A stretch of DNA of 64,000 nucleotides from Agarivorans sp. Alg241-V36 (GCF_900537085.1 NZ_UNRE01000002.1:186289-250288); one strand, 5' to 3'. Positions 34,788 through 44,422 are shown, counted from the first letter of the stretch. The notes: generated by a model from the sequence alone, not told the origin. Numbers and translations are program-made.

Positions 34788-35765
34788 ATGAAGTTCACAC
34801 AGCTAGAGGCGTTTAAACAATGGAAAGGTATTCGCAGCGCCGCTTGGCTAGCTAAACGCGTACCTAGCAGCGGCAGTTTACGTTTAACTCGCAAAAACCT
34901 GTTTATTCTACCTACTCGCTTTGGCTGGGGCTTTTTAATCGCCTTAGTGGTGATGTTGATGATGGGCAGCAATTACCAAAACAACCTAATTATTGCCTTA
35001 GGCCTATGGTTGTTGGCGCTTTGGTTGGTGTGCTTGGTGTTATGCCATCAGAACTTATCAGGAAGTACTGTGAGTTTATTGCAGCGGCCTGAAGGGCAAT
35101 GCGATAAACCGCTTCGTTTATTACTCAATATCGTTAACCACAAGCAGCCGCTGGCCTTGGCGGCCGAAATAAAAAGCTGGCCTGGCAAACAAGCCTCTGA
35201 ACAGCTCGATGGTCAGTTAGCTTTAGATCTAGAAGTAAAGCAGCGCGGGCGCCAATTACTGCCTCGCATCAGCCTATCCAGTGTATTTCCTCTAGGCTTA
35301 TTTAGATGTTGGACCGTGGCTGATTTTAATTGTGAATTGCTGGCTTACCCGGCGCCACTGGCTGGTTTTGCTTGCCCTTCTCAAGAGTGGGTAGAAGCCC
35401 ATGATGTGGAGCGTGCTGCCAGTGATAGCCAGCTACAAAGTGAGTTTGCAGGTCTTAAGGCTTATCGCAGTGGCGAGCGTAAAAGTTTACTGGCTTGGAA
35501 GCAGTTTGCAGCTGGGCGGGGTTTACAGACTAAGGCATTTACCGGCAACCCCAGTATTGATTTACACCTTAATGATCGCCGGCACAGCGGTTTAAACTAT
35601 GAACAAACTCTCTCGGTATTGGCTTTTTGGTTACGTCAGTTGGCCCAGCAACAGCAGAGCTTTAGTTTGCAAGTAGGTGCCGAGCAACTGGCTAGCGGCA
35701 GTGGTCATCAGCAACTAAAAGCGGGTCTACGCTTGCTTGCAGAGGCGCCGAGCATTGATGAATAA
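34788..35765 (+). CDS. DUF58 domain membrane protein
   Basis: The 325-residue protein has two membrane segments near the N-terminus (about residues 45-85: WGFLIALVVMLMMG and LWLLALWLVCLVL). A cytoplasmic or periplasmic part follows, with the DUF58 signature GLKAYRSGERKSLLAWKQFA at about 222-241. In operons of this type the DUF58 protein is the client or partner of the MoxR ATPase and has a von Willebrand A-like fold. Function is not settled. It overlaps the transglutaminase gene by 8 bases. Confidence 0.92.
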   Translation: MKFTQLEAFKQWKGIRSAAWLAKRVPSSGSLRLTRKNLFILPTRFGWGFLIALVVMLMMGSNYQNNLIIALGLWLLALWLVCLVLCHQNLSGSTVSLLQRPEGQCDKPLRLLLNIVNHKQPLALAAEIKSWPGKQASEQLDGQLALDLEVKQRGRQLLPRISLSSVFPLGLFRCWTVADFNCELLAYPAPLAGFACPSQEWVEAHDVERAASDSQLQSEFAGLKAYRSGERKSLLAWKQFAAGRGLQTKAFTGNPSIDLHLNDRRHSGLNYEQTLSVLAFWLRQLAQQQQSFSLQVGAEQLASGSGHQQLKAGLRLLAEAPSIDE

Positions 35766-37647
35766 TCTCAACAGTTCGCATATTCGTACGTCTTTGTTGT
35801 GCTACTCAGCAACAGCCCTGTTATTGCTGCAACATGTGCCTTGGCTGCTATTGCTTGTGGGTTTAGCTGCGGGTTGGTGGCGATTGCGGGTGATGCAAGG
35901 CTTAGCCACTTTACCTAAACCGCGCTGGGTAAAACTCACCTTAGTGCTGCTTATTGGCTTGGTGCTTTGGTTGGCTCGCTCCTTTGAGCTGTTTGATAAG
36001 CTGGTGAGCCTAGTCATGCTAGGCTACAGCTTAAAGTATATTGAGCTGCACAAGCGGCGTGATGTGGAAATGTTTAGCCTAACTGGCTTATTTTTGGTGG
36101 CATTTTCATTGGTTTTTTCTAGCCAACCTTTGGCGGCATTATTGGCCGCGCTGGTGGCATTTTTACACTTACTACTTTTGCTTAGCTTGGATGTGAAAGT
36201 AAGCTTTAACTGGGCTAAGCGATTGAGTTTATGGTTATTGGCTATTGCTCCCTTAGCTATCGCGCTGTTTATTGTGGCGCCACGCTTAGCGCCCTTGTGG
36301 AAAATGCCTACTCCAAGTAGTGCACAAACGGGCTTGTCGGATGTGGTTCGCCCTGGTGACATTAGCCAGTTGATTCGCTCAGATAAGTTGGTTTTTCGAG
36401 CGGAGTTTAGTCGCGCGCCAGAGCGTGATGAGCTTTATTGGCGAGCCATGGTCTTAGATGAGTTTGATGGTGAGCAATGGACGCGCAGCCAGATAGCTCA
36501 ACAAAAACAAGCGCCCAATGGCTCAAGTGCTATCAACCAGTATCAACTCTTGTTGGAACCAGCTAATCAGGCCTGGCTAGCAACTTTAAATCCTAGCCAA
36601 GTTCGTGGTGGTGGAGCTAACTATATGGCCGATGGTAGCTGGCAGCGAGAAGGTGAAAGCTTTCCCCGACAAATCTTAAATTTTAGTCAATTAGAGTCGC
36701 TTGCTAGTCCCACTATTCCGCCGGCCTATTTGCACTTTCTCACCCGTCTACCTGAAGGCGTTACACCAAATGTTAGCGAGTTGAGTGAGCAATTGCGTTT
36801 AGGTTTAAGCCCTCGTGCACCTAATTACCCGCAGCAAGTCATGGCGCGGGTACAGCAATGGTTTTTGAGTCAGCAGTTTAGTTATACCCTTAGCCCGCCT
36901 GCTTACCCAGGGCTGCTAGGGGTAGAGCGCTTTTTGTTAGAACAGCAAAGTGGTTTTTGTGTTCACTATGCGCAAAGCGTGGTGATACTGGCGCGTTTGC
37001 AGGGCATCCCAGCTCGCATGGTAACCGGCTTTTTAGGCGGAGAATGGGAGCAACAAGATAGCCTGTTAGCGGTACGTAACTACGATGCTCATGCTTGGAT
37101 GGAGTATTGGGATGGTGAGCGTTGGGTGCGGCTTGACCCCACCGCGTGGATCGCACCCGACCGGGTAGAAAATAACCTTCAGCAAAGCCAAGCTACTGCA
37201 GAGCAATGGCAAAGTATGAGCGCCTGGAGTCAAAAAATTTGGTACACCCAAGGTTTTAATCAAATGCGCTTATGGCTTGCTCAAGCTGATTATTGGTGGG
37301 CTAAGTGGGTGCTTAATTTTGACCACAAACGACAGCTAAATTTGTTTTCGCAATTGCTGGCATGGTTGCCGGGCAGCTCTTTGCTAATGTTAACTGCGGG
37401 AATGATTTTGCTGGGTTTATTCGCGACTGTTTTACTCATGGCTAAACCTTGGCAATGGCGCCTGCCGAATAAACAAGTTGTCGCGCTTAAATGGCAGTGT
37501 TGGCTATTAGCAAGGCGGGGCGTAGTTCGTGACAAAGGTGAAAGCTTCAGTCACTTTTTAAAACGGGTAGAGCAGCAAGCTCCGCAGCGAGCATTAGCCC
37601 TAGCACAAGCCATTAATAGCTATAACCAAAAGCGCTACCAGCCTTAA
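35758..37647 (+). CDS. TgpA-like membrane transglutaminase
   Basis: The 629-residue protein starts with about six membrane segments (the DUF3488 part, up to about residue 180), followed by a periplasmic transglutaminase-like domain. The catalytic triad is visible as Cys in QSGFCVHYAQS, His in YDAHAWMEYW and Asp in RLDPTAW. One more membrane segment (SLLMLTAGMILLGLFATVLL) and a cytoplasmic tail follow. TgpA of Pseudomonas aeruginosa has the same layout and is essential there, but its substrate is unknown. ATG 35758 overlaps the DUF58 stop as ATGAATAA, so translation is probably coupled. Confidence 0.93.
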   Translation: MNNLNSSHIRTSLLCYSATALLLLQHVPWLLLLVGLAAGWWRLRVMQGLATLPKPRWVKLTLVLLIGLVLWLARSFELFDKLVSLVMLGYSLKYIELHKRRDVEMFSLTGLFLVAFSLVFSSQPLAALLAALVAFLHLLLLLSLDVKVSFNWAKRLSLWLLAIAPLAIALFIVAPRLAPLWKMPTPSSAQTGLSDVVRPGDISQLIRSDKLVFRAEFSRAPERDELYWRAMVLDEFDGEQWTRSQIAQQKQAPNGSSAINQYQLLLEPANQAWLATLNPSQVRGGGANYMADGSWQREGESFPRQILNFSQLESLASPTIPPAYLHFLTRLPEGVTPNVSELSEQLRLGLSPRAPNYPQQVMARVQQWFLSQQFSYTLSPPAYPGLLGVERFLLEQQSGFCVHYAQSVVILARLQGIPARMVTGFLGGEWEQQDSLLAVRNYDAHAWMEYWDGERWVRLDPTAWIAPDRVENNLQQSQATAEQWQSMSAWSQKIWYTQGFNQMRLWLAQADYWWAKWVLNFDHKRQLNLFSQLLAWLPGSSLLMLTAGMILLGLFATVLLMAKPWQWRLPNKQVVALKWQCWLLARRGVVRDKGESFSHFLKRVEQQAPQRALALAQAINSYNQKRYQP

Positions 37648-37888
37648 GGCTCTAGGCTAAGCTCAAACAAGCTACAGGCGATTGTGATTCGCTTAAGCTT
37701 TTGATGCTTTGCCACCCCTTGGCTTTTCTTTAAAAATCAGGGTTTATTCACCAGTACTTTTCAACAAATTCAGTGAGTTTTCTTAAAAATCGCTAACTTA
37801 TTTGTCTTTTTGTGTGAGCTAACCAGATTATTAACTGCGCTGCTCGTAAAGTGAGCGACACTAAAAGCTCAGGCAAAAGGAGAAGTTT

Positions 37889-38506
37889 ATGGATTGGATC
37901 GAGTGGTTTGGTTACTTGGCGTCGGTGGTGGTGGCCATTTCGTTAACCATGAGTTCTATTGTAAAACTGCGTTGGTTAAACATGGTGGGTGCAGCGCTGT
38001 TTTCAACTTATGGATTTATTATTGGCGCAATGCCGGTTGCCTTGTTAAATCTATTTATCGTATTTGCCAATGTTTATTACCTGCAGGGTATTTACCGCAG
38101 CAAGGACCAGTTCAAATTAGTGGCAGTGGAAGCTAGCAGCCCTTTGCTTGGTTTTTGGATTGAGCACTATCAAACGGATATCGAGAAGTACTTCCCGCAG
38201 TTTTCAACAGATAGTTTATTGGGGCAGGGCTGTTATATGCTCATGCGCAATAGTGAGCCTGCAGGCATTTTGGTGGGCAAGCAGCAGCTGCATGAGTTTG
38301 AAATAAAGCTCGACTATGTGTTCCCAGCTTATCGCGACTTTAAAACTGGCGACTACCTTTACCATAGCTCAGGTTTCTTTGAGGCCTTGGGTGTTAAACA
38401 GCTAATTAGTTATACCGCAGTAGCGAGCCATCAACAGTACTTAGTGAAAATGGGCTTCAAACCTTCGGGCGATAATGCAGCACTATACCAATATAAACTT
38501 GCTTAG
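37889..38506 (+). CDS. YgjV-like membrane protein with a C-terminal soluble domain
   Basis: The 205-residue protein has three membrane segments in the first 75 residues (WFGYLASVVVAISLTMSS, LNMVGAALFSTYGFIIG and ALLNLFIVFANVYYL), as in the YgjV-type family. A soluble part of about 120 residues follows, with ILVGKQQLHEFEIKLDYVFP, FFEALGVKQLISYTAVASH and LVKMGFKPSG. This part resembles the latter half of a GNAT acetyltransferase fold, although I see no clear acetyl-CoA loop. A strong AAAAGGAG precedes the ATG. No function is known. Confidence 0.75.
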   Translation: MDWIEWFGYLASVVVAISLTMSSIVKLRWLNMVGAALFSTYGFIIGAMPVALLNLFIVFANVYYLQGIYRSKDQFKLVAVEASSPLLGFWIEHYQTDIEKYFPQFSTDSLLGQGCYMLMRNSEPAGILVGKQQLHEFEIKLDYVFPAYRDFKTGDYLYHSSGFFEALGVKQLISYTAVASHQQYLVKMGFKPSGDNAALYQYKLA

Positions 38507-38587
38507 CGCTAAGGCAGCAGAATAGCGCAACATGCTGTTAATTTTATGCTAGTGTGAGTTTTTGATTTGCCTTTAGGTAACTGTAAT

Positions 38588-39151
38588 ATGCGTTTGAAAT
38601 TGCTGCCGTTTTTGTTTCTGCCTTTGCTATTTGCTTGCGTTCCTGTCGAGCAAGCCCGTGCTCCTGAAACCCGCTCAACGACCGTTGTTACCGGTGATGT
38701 TGAGTATCTAAACAGCTCCAGTGGCCGATATGCTTGGCACCCAAGCCTTGGTAAAGCTCACTTGGGAAAAAGCGAAAATGAAAGCTTACTTTTAAGTGAA
38801 TTACGCAAAAACATAGCAAAAGTAATGGCAGAAAAGGGTTACCAACAAGTGTCTTTGCAGCAACAGCCGGACTTTTTGATTGGCGTTGGCGCAGCACTTG
38901 AATCGCAAATGAGCGACCAGCAAATTCTCGAACGTGCCGGTATGAAGGCTGGAATGTCTAGTGACTCGCTAGACCCCGAGTTATACCAAAAAGGGTCGAT
39001 TATGGTAGCGCTATTTCAAACTGAAGAGGGCGGCCCGTTTTGGCGTGCACTTGGTCAAGGAATGGCTCCAACCGAGTTAGCGCTTAGCGAGAGAAAACAG
39101 CGTATCGAACACGCTATTACCCGTTTGTTGCAATATATTCCTCAGCGATAA
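38588..39151 (+). CDS. DUF4136-type lipoprotein
   Basis: The 187-residue lipoprotein has a signal peptide with lipobox LLFAC (MRLKLLPFLFLPLLFACVPV). The soluble domain has LRKNIAKVMAEKGYQQV and PDFLIGVGAALESQ, typical of DUF4136 proteins, which are envelope lipoproteins of unknown role. I chose ATG 38588, which gives a proper lipoprotein signal; an in-frame ATG at 38567 adds 7 residues. It is followed 48 bases later by the MerR gene, which has its own ribosome site. Confidence 0.85.
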   Translation: MRLKLLPFLFLPLLFACVPVEQARAPETRSTTVVTGDVEYLNSSSGRYAWHPSLGKAHLGKSENESLLLSELRKNIAKVMAEKGYQQVSLQQQPDFLIGVGAALESQMSDQQILERAGMKAGMSSDSLDPELYQKGSIMVALFQTEEGGPFWRALGQGMAPTELALSERKQRIEHAITRLLQYIPQR

Positions 39152-39199
39152 TTATTGTTGAGTTATATTGCCTGAGCGAGTTTACCAAGGGAGGGCGTA

Positions 39200-39601
39200 A
39201 TGGCCGGGAACAAACCAAGTAGTTTTAGCGTAAAACAAGCGGCAGAGCTGGCGGGTATAAGCAGTGACACCCTGCGCTTTTATGAGAAAAAAGGTCTACT
39301 GTTTACGATTAATCGCTCTCCTAGTGGCCATCGGCGTTTTAGTTCGCAAAACATAGAGTGGCTGCGTTTTATTGTTTGTTTGAAGTCTACCGGCATGTCG
39401 CTTGATGCGATTAAACAGTACCGCGATATGCTGGATGCAGGGCCAAGTACCGAGCAACAACGTTTGCAGCTGTTGCTCGATCATAAACAGCAAACCGAGC
39501 AACAAATAGCCTGCCTAAACAGTAATCTAGAGCACGTAAAGCGAAAGATTGAGCACTATCAAACTGGCCGTGAACTGAGTATTAAGCTTAAGTCGCTTTA
39601 A
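39200..39601 (+). CDS. MerR-family transcriptional regulator
   Basis: The 133-residue regulator has a winged helix-turn-helix (SVKQAAELAGISSDTLRFYEK, GLLFTINRSPSGHRRFS) and a dimerisation coiled coil rich in Gln. It lacks the cysteine pair of metal-sensing members, so it probably senses an organic compound or electrophile through another route. The last 4 bases overlap the convergent aldo/keto reductase gene. A MerR-type operator in that gene's promoter (40590-40620) is the obvious target. GGAGG precedes the ATG. Confidence 0.93.
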   Translation: MAGNKPSSFSVKQAAELAGISSDTLRFYEKKGLLFTINRSPSGHRRFSSQNIEWLRFIVCLKSTGMSLDAIKQYRDMLDAGPSTEQQRLQLLLDHKQQTEQQIACLNSNLEHVKRKIEHYQTGRELSIKLKSL

Positions 39602-40536
39602 ACCGACTCGATCAAGGCTATATCTTGTTCGTCCAACTTAAGGTTAGCGCCTTTTATTACGCCATCTGCTTGCTCAGGGCTGCGCATGCCAACAATAGCG
39701 CCAGTTATTGCTGGGTGCTTTAGGGTCCAAGCGATGGCTACTTCAGCTGCCGACACTTGATGTCTTTCTGCTACTTGCTGCAGCGCGGCAACAATTTTTA
39801 AGTTATGACTGAGTTTTGGCTCGTTGAAATAATCGGCCTTTTTACGCCAATCATCATCACCCATTGCAGCTATGCGTTCGGCAGTCATTTTCCCAGTCAG
39901 TAAACCAGAGCCCATTGGCGAGTAACAAATCACGCCAGCATTGTGTTGTTGGCAATAAGGCAATAACTCGGCCTCACAATCTCTGTTAATTAAGCTGTAA
40001 GGTGGTTGCATACAATTAATTGGAGCGATTTTCTGTAGTCTTTGCATTTGCTCAACCGAGTGGTTAGATACCCCCAAATAGCGGATTTTTCCTTGTTGCT
40101 TAAGTTCTGCCATTGCTTGCCAGGCTTCTTCAATATCCTCAGCAGGGGTGGGCCAGTGAATTTGATATAGGTCGATGGTTTCTACTTGTAAACGCTTTAA
40201 GCTATTTTCTACTTCCTTTTTAACGCTGGCTGCTTTCAAACAAGGTTCTATGTTGCTTTTTGCATCCCAGTTAAAACCACATTTACTAAAAATAAGTGGT
40301 TTTTGAGCTAATCCTTTAATCGCTTTGCCAACCACTTCTTCACTGTGACCAAGGCCATAGACAGGCGCAGTATCAATCCAGTTTATGCCTAAAGACAAGG
40401 CATGTTGAATGGTAGCGATGGAGTCTTCGTCTTGTTGTGCTCCCCAGCCCCATTGCCACTTCCCGCCCATTGCCCAAGCGCCTAATCCAATGCGAGTAAT
40501 CTCTAGATCGCTGTTGCCTAACCGTGCCAATTCCAT
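39598..40536 (-). CDS. Aldo/keto reductase
   Basis: The 312-residue enzyme is an NADPH-dependent oxidoreductase of the aldo/keto reductase barrel family. The catalytic set is visible: Asp and Tyr in DTAPVYGLGHSEEVVG, Lys in LIFSKCGFNW and His in YQIHWP. The cofactor-binding end has AIVGMRSPEQ. It probably reduces an aldehyde or ketone, and the substrate is unknown. It ends on the adjacent MerR gene, and its promoter carries a palindrome with the long 19-base spacer that MerR activators need, so induction by a toxic carbonyl is plausible. Confidence 0.93.
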   Translation of the reverse strand: MELARLGNSDLEITRIGLGAWAMGGKWQWGWGAQQDEDSIATIQHALSLGINWIDTAPVYGLGHSEEVVGKAIKGLAQKPLIFSKCGFNWDAKSNIEPCLKAASVKKEVENSLKRLQVETIDLYQIHWPTPAEDIEEAWQAMAELKQQGKIRYLGVSNHSVEQMQRLQKIAPINCMQPPYSLINRDCEAELLPYCQQHNAGVICYSPMGSGLLTGKMTAERIAAMGDDDWRKKADYFNEPKLSHNLKIVAALQQVAERHQVSAAEVAIAWTLKHPAITGAIVGMRSPEQADGVIKGANLKLDEQDIALIESV

Positions 40537-40589
40537 GCTGACTCCTTAAAAGCCTTGTTGAGTGCTAAGTTAACAAGTAATGTAGGCAG

Positions 40590-40620
40590 AGTGTAAATCT
40601 TGGAGTTAACTCCAAGTCAA
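40590..40620 (-). promoter_or_regulatory. MerR-type promoter of the aldo/keto reductase gene
   Basis: Read leftward, TTGACT (40620-40615) and TACACT (40595-40590) are 19 bases apart, the over-long spacing that MerR-family proteins correct by twisting DNA. The spacer region holds a perfect 18-bp palindrome, cttggagttaactccaag, at 40599-40616. The transcript would start about 45 bases upstream of the ATG at 40536. Confidence 0.88.
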
Positions 40621-40807
40621 GTGCAAAAAGCAAGATCTGAAAAACCGCTCTAGCCAATGAAATTTCAACACATTCGGCTAGGATTAAACTAAGCCCTAAA
40701 CTTATTGAAAAAGAGGGCCTTATTTAGGTGAATCGGATTTGGCTTGCAACCTTGTGCTGACTACACTGAGGCGACAAATAAGCAATAAAAAAGAAGCAGG
40801 AACCTTT

Positions 40808-41806
40808 ATGTTAAAACAATACCCAATTACTGATTTGCACCGCCACTTAGATGGCACCATTCGCGCAGATACTATTTTAGAATTGGGCCGAAAATTTAAC
40901 GTAAATTTGCCTGCAAATACCTTAGAAGCACTTATCCCCCATGTGCAAATTACTAAGCAAGAACCTAATTTAGTCGCTTTTCTTTCTAAACTAGATTGGG
41001 GGGTGAATGTACTGGGTGATTACGATGCATGTGCCCGAGTAGCCGAAGAAAACGTGGAAGACTTGGTTAAGGCACAGATTGATTATGCAGAGCTGCGTTT
41101 TAGCCCTGGCTACATGGCAATGAGCCATAAGCTCAAGCCTGAAGGTGTAGTAGAAGCGGTTATCGAAGGTGTGCGTCGCGGCATGCAAAAGCATGATGTG
41201 CAAGTTAACTTGATAGGCATAATGAGCCGTACCTTTGGCCAGCAAAGTTGTAGTGACGAGCTAGCAGCTTGCATGGCATTTCGCGATCAAATTGTGGCAG
41301 TAGATTTGGCCGGCGATGAGCTAGGCTATCCGGGGAATTTGTTTGTAGAACAATTTTCTCGTGCTCGTGATGCTGGCTTTGCGATTACCGTTCATGCCGG
41401 TGAAGCGGCTGGCCCAGTGAGTGTATGGCAGGCAATTCGTGAACTTGGCGCTACCCGCATTGGTCACGGCGTTAAAATTGCCGAAGATCCAGAGTTAATG
41501 GAGTATGTGGCAAAACACAAAATAGGCGTAGAGTCGTGTTTGTCTTCTAACTTCCAAACCAATACCACCCCCGATTTAAGCCAACATCCGCTTAAGCGCT
41601 TTTTAGAGCATGGCATTCGAGCCAGCTTAAATACCGACGATCCTGGTGTATCGGCGATAGATTTACCCGACGAATATCGAATTGCTCGTGAGCAATTAGG
41701 CTTTGGCGATGAGCAAATTGCCAAGTTGCAAAGCAACGGTTTGAAAATGGCATTTATTAGCGAGAGTGCTCGCCAGGCCTTGCGCGAGAAAGCCTCGAAA
41801 CGCTAA
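40808..41806 (+). CDS. add: Adenosine deaminase
   Basis: The 332-residue enzyme deaminates adenosine, and probably deoxyadenosine, to inosine with a catalytic zinc. Metal and catalytic residues are visible: DLHRHLDG near the N-terminus (His11 and His13), [17 protein letters not shown], and [10 protein letters not shown] with the final Asp. [11 protein letters not shown] also fits the family. I chose ATG 40808 because AGCAGGAA lies just before it; an earlier in-frame start at 40739 has none. It is cytoplasmic and part of purine salvage, and is ended by a clear terminator. Confidence 0.93.
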   Translation: MLKQYPITDLHRHLDGTIRADTILELGRKFNVNLPANTLEALIPHVQITKQEPNLVAFLSKLDWGVNVLGDYDACARVAEENVEDLVKAQIDYAELRFSPGYMAMSHKLKPEGVVEAVIEGVRRGMQKHDVQVNLIGIMSRTFGQQSCSDELAACMAFRDQIVAVDLAGDELGYPGNLFVEQFSRARDAGFAITVHAGEAAGPVSVWQAIRELGATRIGHGVKIAEDPELMEYVAKHKIGVESCLSSNFQTNTTPDLSQHPLKRFLEHGIRASLNTDDPGVSAIDLPDEYRIAREQLGFGDEQIAKLQSNGLKMAFISESARQALREKASKR

Positions 41807-41822
41807 ATTGAATAAAACAACA

Positions 41823-41848
41823 AGCCCGCAATAGCGCGGGCTTTTTTA
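41823..41848 (+). terminator. Rho-independent terminator of add
   Basis: The stem agcccgc/gcgggct has a short loop and is followed by TTTTTT. The T-run touches the stop codon of the convergent M48 gene. Confidence 0.9.
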
Positions 41849-43813
41849 TGGACGGCGCACACCCAAACTTATTTGTGGGCCGGGGCAATCCATTACTGCT
41901 GCTATACAGCGGATCATTTCATTTTCTAGTACCGTGAGCTGTTTATCTAGACAGACACAAGCAACCAAGGCACGCAGAATGCGTTGTTTTATTTGCGGGT
42001 AAGCATTGGCTAGTTTTTTAACCGCGGGGCCAAAATGTTCCACTTGGCACTGTTCTTTTGGCAATAAACCAATGGTATATAAACCGATGCTATTAGCGCC
42101 AATACCAAAGGCTCGTTGGATGTCTTTATCCTCTTCATGACCAAAGTAAGCCAAGCTGGATAACACCACCGAAAAGGGCGCTGCAATCTCAGGAATAGCA
42201 CTGAAGATAGGTCTACTACGTTCTACCTTTTCAAATTGATGCGACAAGTAGTGTTTGACCAAGTGATACAAACACCATTCATACATATCTACTTGTTGGT
42301 CGGCTTTTATTAAGCTGCGAAGGTTGTCCATAAAGCGTTGATACTGCTTAGCAGACATGCACTTTAAGGCGGGGAATGATAACTCAAGTAGCGGCAGGCG
42401 GTAGCTTTTGTCCACCGATACTATCCACTGCCAGGCCTTTAGCGTTTCTTCAATTCTTGATGACTTACTAAGATTATCTTTAATATCGTCTAACTGCTTG
42501 TTTCGCTGCGCCTCTTCATCGCTGAGTAGCAAGGCGTAAACCACACTAATTACACCACAAGGGTCGTGAGCTAAGCTCAGCAAGCCATCGGGAAGGTGAG
42601 CCAGCTCGCCGCTCACCGTTACGGTGTTTTCCGATAAACTAAATTCAGCCTTTTCTGATTTGTTTTCTAAGGCATCAATGGCTGCCTCTGCAGCGGCAGC
42701 CACAAATACGGTTTTTTTGAGTTGTTCCTGGCGGTGTTGATTAGCTTTCTGTTGGCTGGTTTTGCTGTAAATCGGCTTAGCGACTTTCTTAATATCTCGT
42801 TTAATTAGAGCGCCATCCCAGCGTGGAAGAATGCGCTTTATTCGAGATTTAATCGCTGGGTGAGTGGCAAAAAAACTGCCTAAGCGGCGGGCGTCGCCAA
42901 TAAACATGTGGCTGGCTTCTTGGCTAAGAGGAGTGCGTAACCCCGAGCCTGCATCATAACCGCCAATGATTTTTAAGGCGTCAGCTATACCATCAGGGTT
43001 GCGGGTAAATTGCACCGCCGATGCATCAGCGAGGTATTCACGCTGACGGCTAATTGCCGCTTTAATCATGTTGGCGAAAAACATGCCTATCCAACCTAGA
43101 GCAAGTAAACCTATTCCTGCCGCTGCTACGCGTACATCATTACTTTTTGTACGACTGGATGAGCTGCCACTGTAACGTTGAGTGTGTAAAAGAAACTCCC
43201 CAAGATTAGCAACAAACACAATGCCACTAAGTAAGGCTATTAAGCGCACGTTCAAACGCATATCACCGTTTAGTATGTGGCTAAACTCGTGAGCAACTAC
43301 GCCTTGTAACTGGTCTCTGTTTAACTGTTCTAGCGCTCCTTGGGTAATACCTATCACCGCATCGGCTGGAGTATGCCCAGCTGCAAAGGCATTAATGCCA
43401 ATTTCATCTTTGAGCAAATAAACCGAAGGAACCGGCATGCCAGAGGCAAGCGCCATCTCTTCTACTACGTTTAATATTTGTTGCTGTTCGGGATTTTGGC
43501 TATTAGGCAGAATACGCTGGCCGCCAAGAGATTCGGCGATTCTTCTGCCGCCATCTTTTAGCTGAAACCATTTAAAGGCAATAGCAAAGATAATGATGCT
43601 GGTCATTACCAAGCTAACAAATACCAAAATGTCGGCAGAAAAGAAGCTTCGATTATCTGGCAGATCTAATGGGCTAGTTGATTCAAACATCCACAAACAA
43701 GCGGCAATTAGTATATTGCTCAGCCCGATAAGAATGATCACCGCAATCACAAACAATAAAACTAACCATTTAGTGTTACGACGCGCATGGTCTTGTTCGG
43801 CAAAAAAGTTCAT
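41846..43813 (-). CDS. M48-family membrane metalloprotease with long C-terminal extension
   Basis: The 655-residue protein has two membrane segments at 18-43 and 61-82. An M48 zinc-peptidase domain follows, with VVAHEFSHILNGD (His175, Glu176, His179) and another two hydrophobic segments near 210-260. The downstream Glu ligand lies in ISRQREYLADASAVQF. HtpX-type proteins of about 290-300 residues end soon after this; here a further 300 or so helical residues of unknown function follow. It lies 15 bases after the LemA gene, a common pairing that suggests a shared envelope-protein quality role. Confidence 0.92.
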   Translation of the reverse strand: MNFFAEQDHARRNTKWLVLLFVIAVIILIGLSNILIAACLWMFESTSPLDLPDNRSFFSADILVFVSLVMTSIIIFAIAFKWFQLKDGGRRIAESLGGQRILPNSQNPEQQQILNVVEEMALASGMPVPSVYLLKDEIGINAFAAGHTPADAVIGITQGALEQLNRDQLQGVVAHEFSHILNGDMRLNVRLIALLSGIVFVANLGEFLLHTQRYSGSSSSRTKSNDVRVAAAGIGLLALGWIGMFFANMIKAAISRQREYLADASAVQFTRNPDGIADALKIIGGYDAGSGLRTPLSQEASHMFIGDARRLGSFFATHPAIKSRIKRILPRWDGALIKRDIKKVAKPIYSKTSQQKANQHRQEQLKKTVFVAAAAEAAIDALENKSEKAEFSLSENTVTVSGELAHLPDGLLSLAHDPCGVISVVYALLLSDEEAQRNKQLDDIKDNLSKSSRIEETLKAWQWIVSVDKSYRLPLLELSFPALKCMSAKQYQRFMDNLRSLIKADQQVDMYEWCLYHLVKHYLSHQFEKVERSRPIFSAIPEIAAPFSVVLSSLAYFGHEEDKDIQRAFGIGANSIGLYTIGLLPKEQCQVEHFGPAVKKLANAYPQIKQRILRALVACVCLDKQLTVLENEMIRCIAAVMDCPGPQISLGVRRP

Positions 43814-43828
43814 TGGGCTACCCGGTGC

Positions 43829-44422
43829 TTAAAAAGACACTTTTGGGGCACTTTGAATTTCTGCACTGTCGGCAAACTCAAGTAGGCTTGCATCTTTTTT
43901 ATGGCCAAATTGGGCAGCAAAAAACACAGGTGGGAAAGATTGACGGTATTCGTTGTACTCGGTGACTGAATCATTAAAAGCTTGGCGAGCAAAGGCAACC
44001 CGATTTTCGGTGGTGGTGAGCTCTTCGCTTACTTGCATCATGTTGTCGCTGGCTTTTAAGTCGGGGTAATTTTCCATCACGATGTTCATTTTGCTCATTG
44101 CACCTTGCAATAAACCTTCAGCGCTGGCCAGTTTGCTAAGGGTTGCGCCGGTAGGATCGCTAGCAGCGGCACGCAGCAGCGCAGAGGCATCGTTTCGGGC
44201 ACTAATTACTGCTTCTAGGGTGTCTTTTTCATGAGCCATGTAAGCTTTGGCTGTTTCAACTAAATTGGGAATAAGATCGTAACGACGCTTTAATTGCACC
44301 TCTATCTGGGCAAAGGCGTTCTGATAACGGTTACGTAAACTCACCAAGCGATTGTAGATACCTACAATATAAAAAATTACCGCTGCAATGATTACCAAAA
44401 TAACAATTAGTGATACATCCAT
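43829..44422 (-). CDS. LemA family protein
   Basis: The 197-residue protein has one N-terminal membrane segment (VILVIIAAVIFYIVGIYN) and a long helical domain. Its family blocks are IEVQLKRRYDLIPNLVETAKAYM, EGLLQGAMSKMNIVMENYPDLKASDNM and FNDSVTEYNEYRQSFPP. Relatives are anchored with the helical part in the periplasm or cytoplasm, and no enzyme activity is known. AAGGAAC precedes the ATG. It forms an operon with the M48 protease. Confidence 0.95.
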   Translation of the reverse strand: MDVSLIVILVIIAAVIFYIVGIYNRLVSLRNRYQNAFAQIEVQLKRRYDLIPNLVETAKAYMAHEKDTLEAVISARNDASALLRAAASDPTGATLSKLASAEGLLQGAMSKMNIVMENYPDLKASDNMMQVSEELTTTENRVAFARQAFNDSVTEYNEYRQSFPPVFFAAQFGHKKDASLLEFADSAEIQSAPKVSF

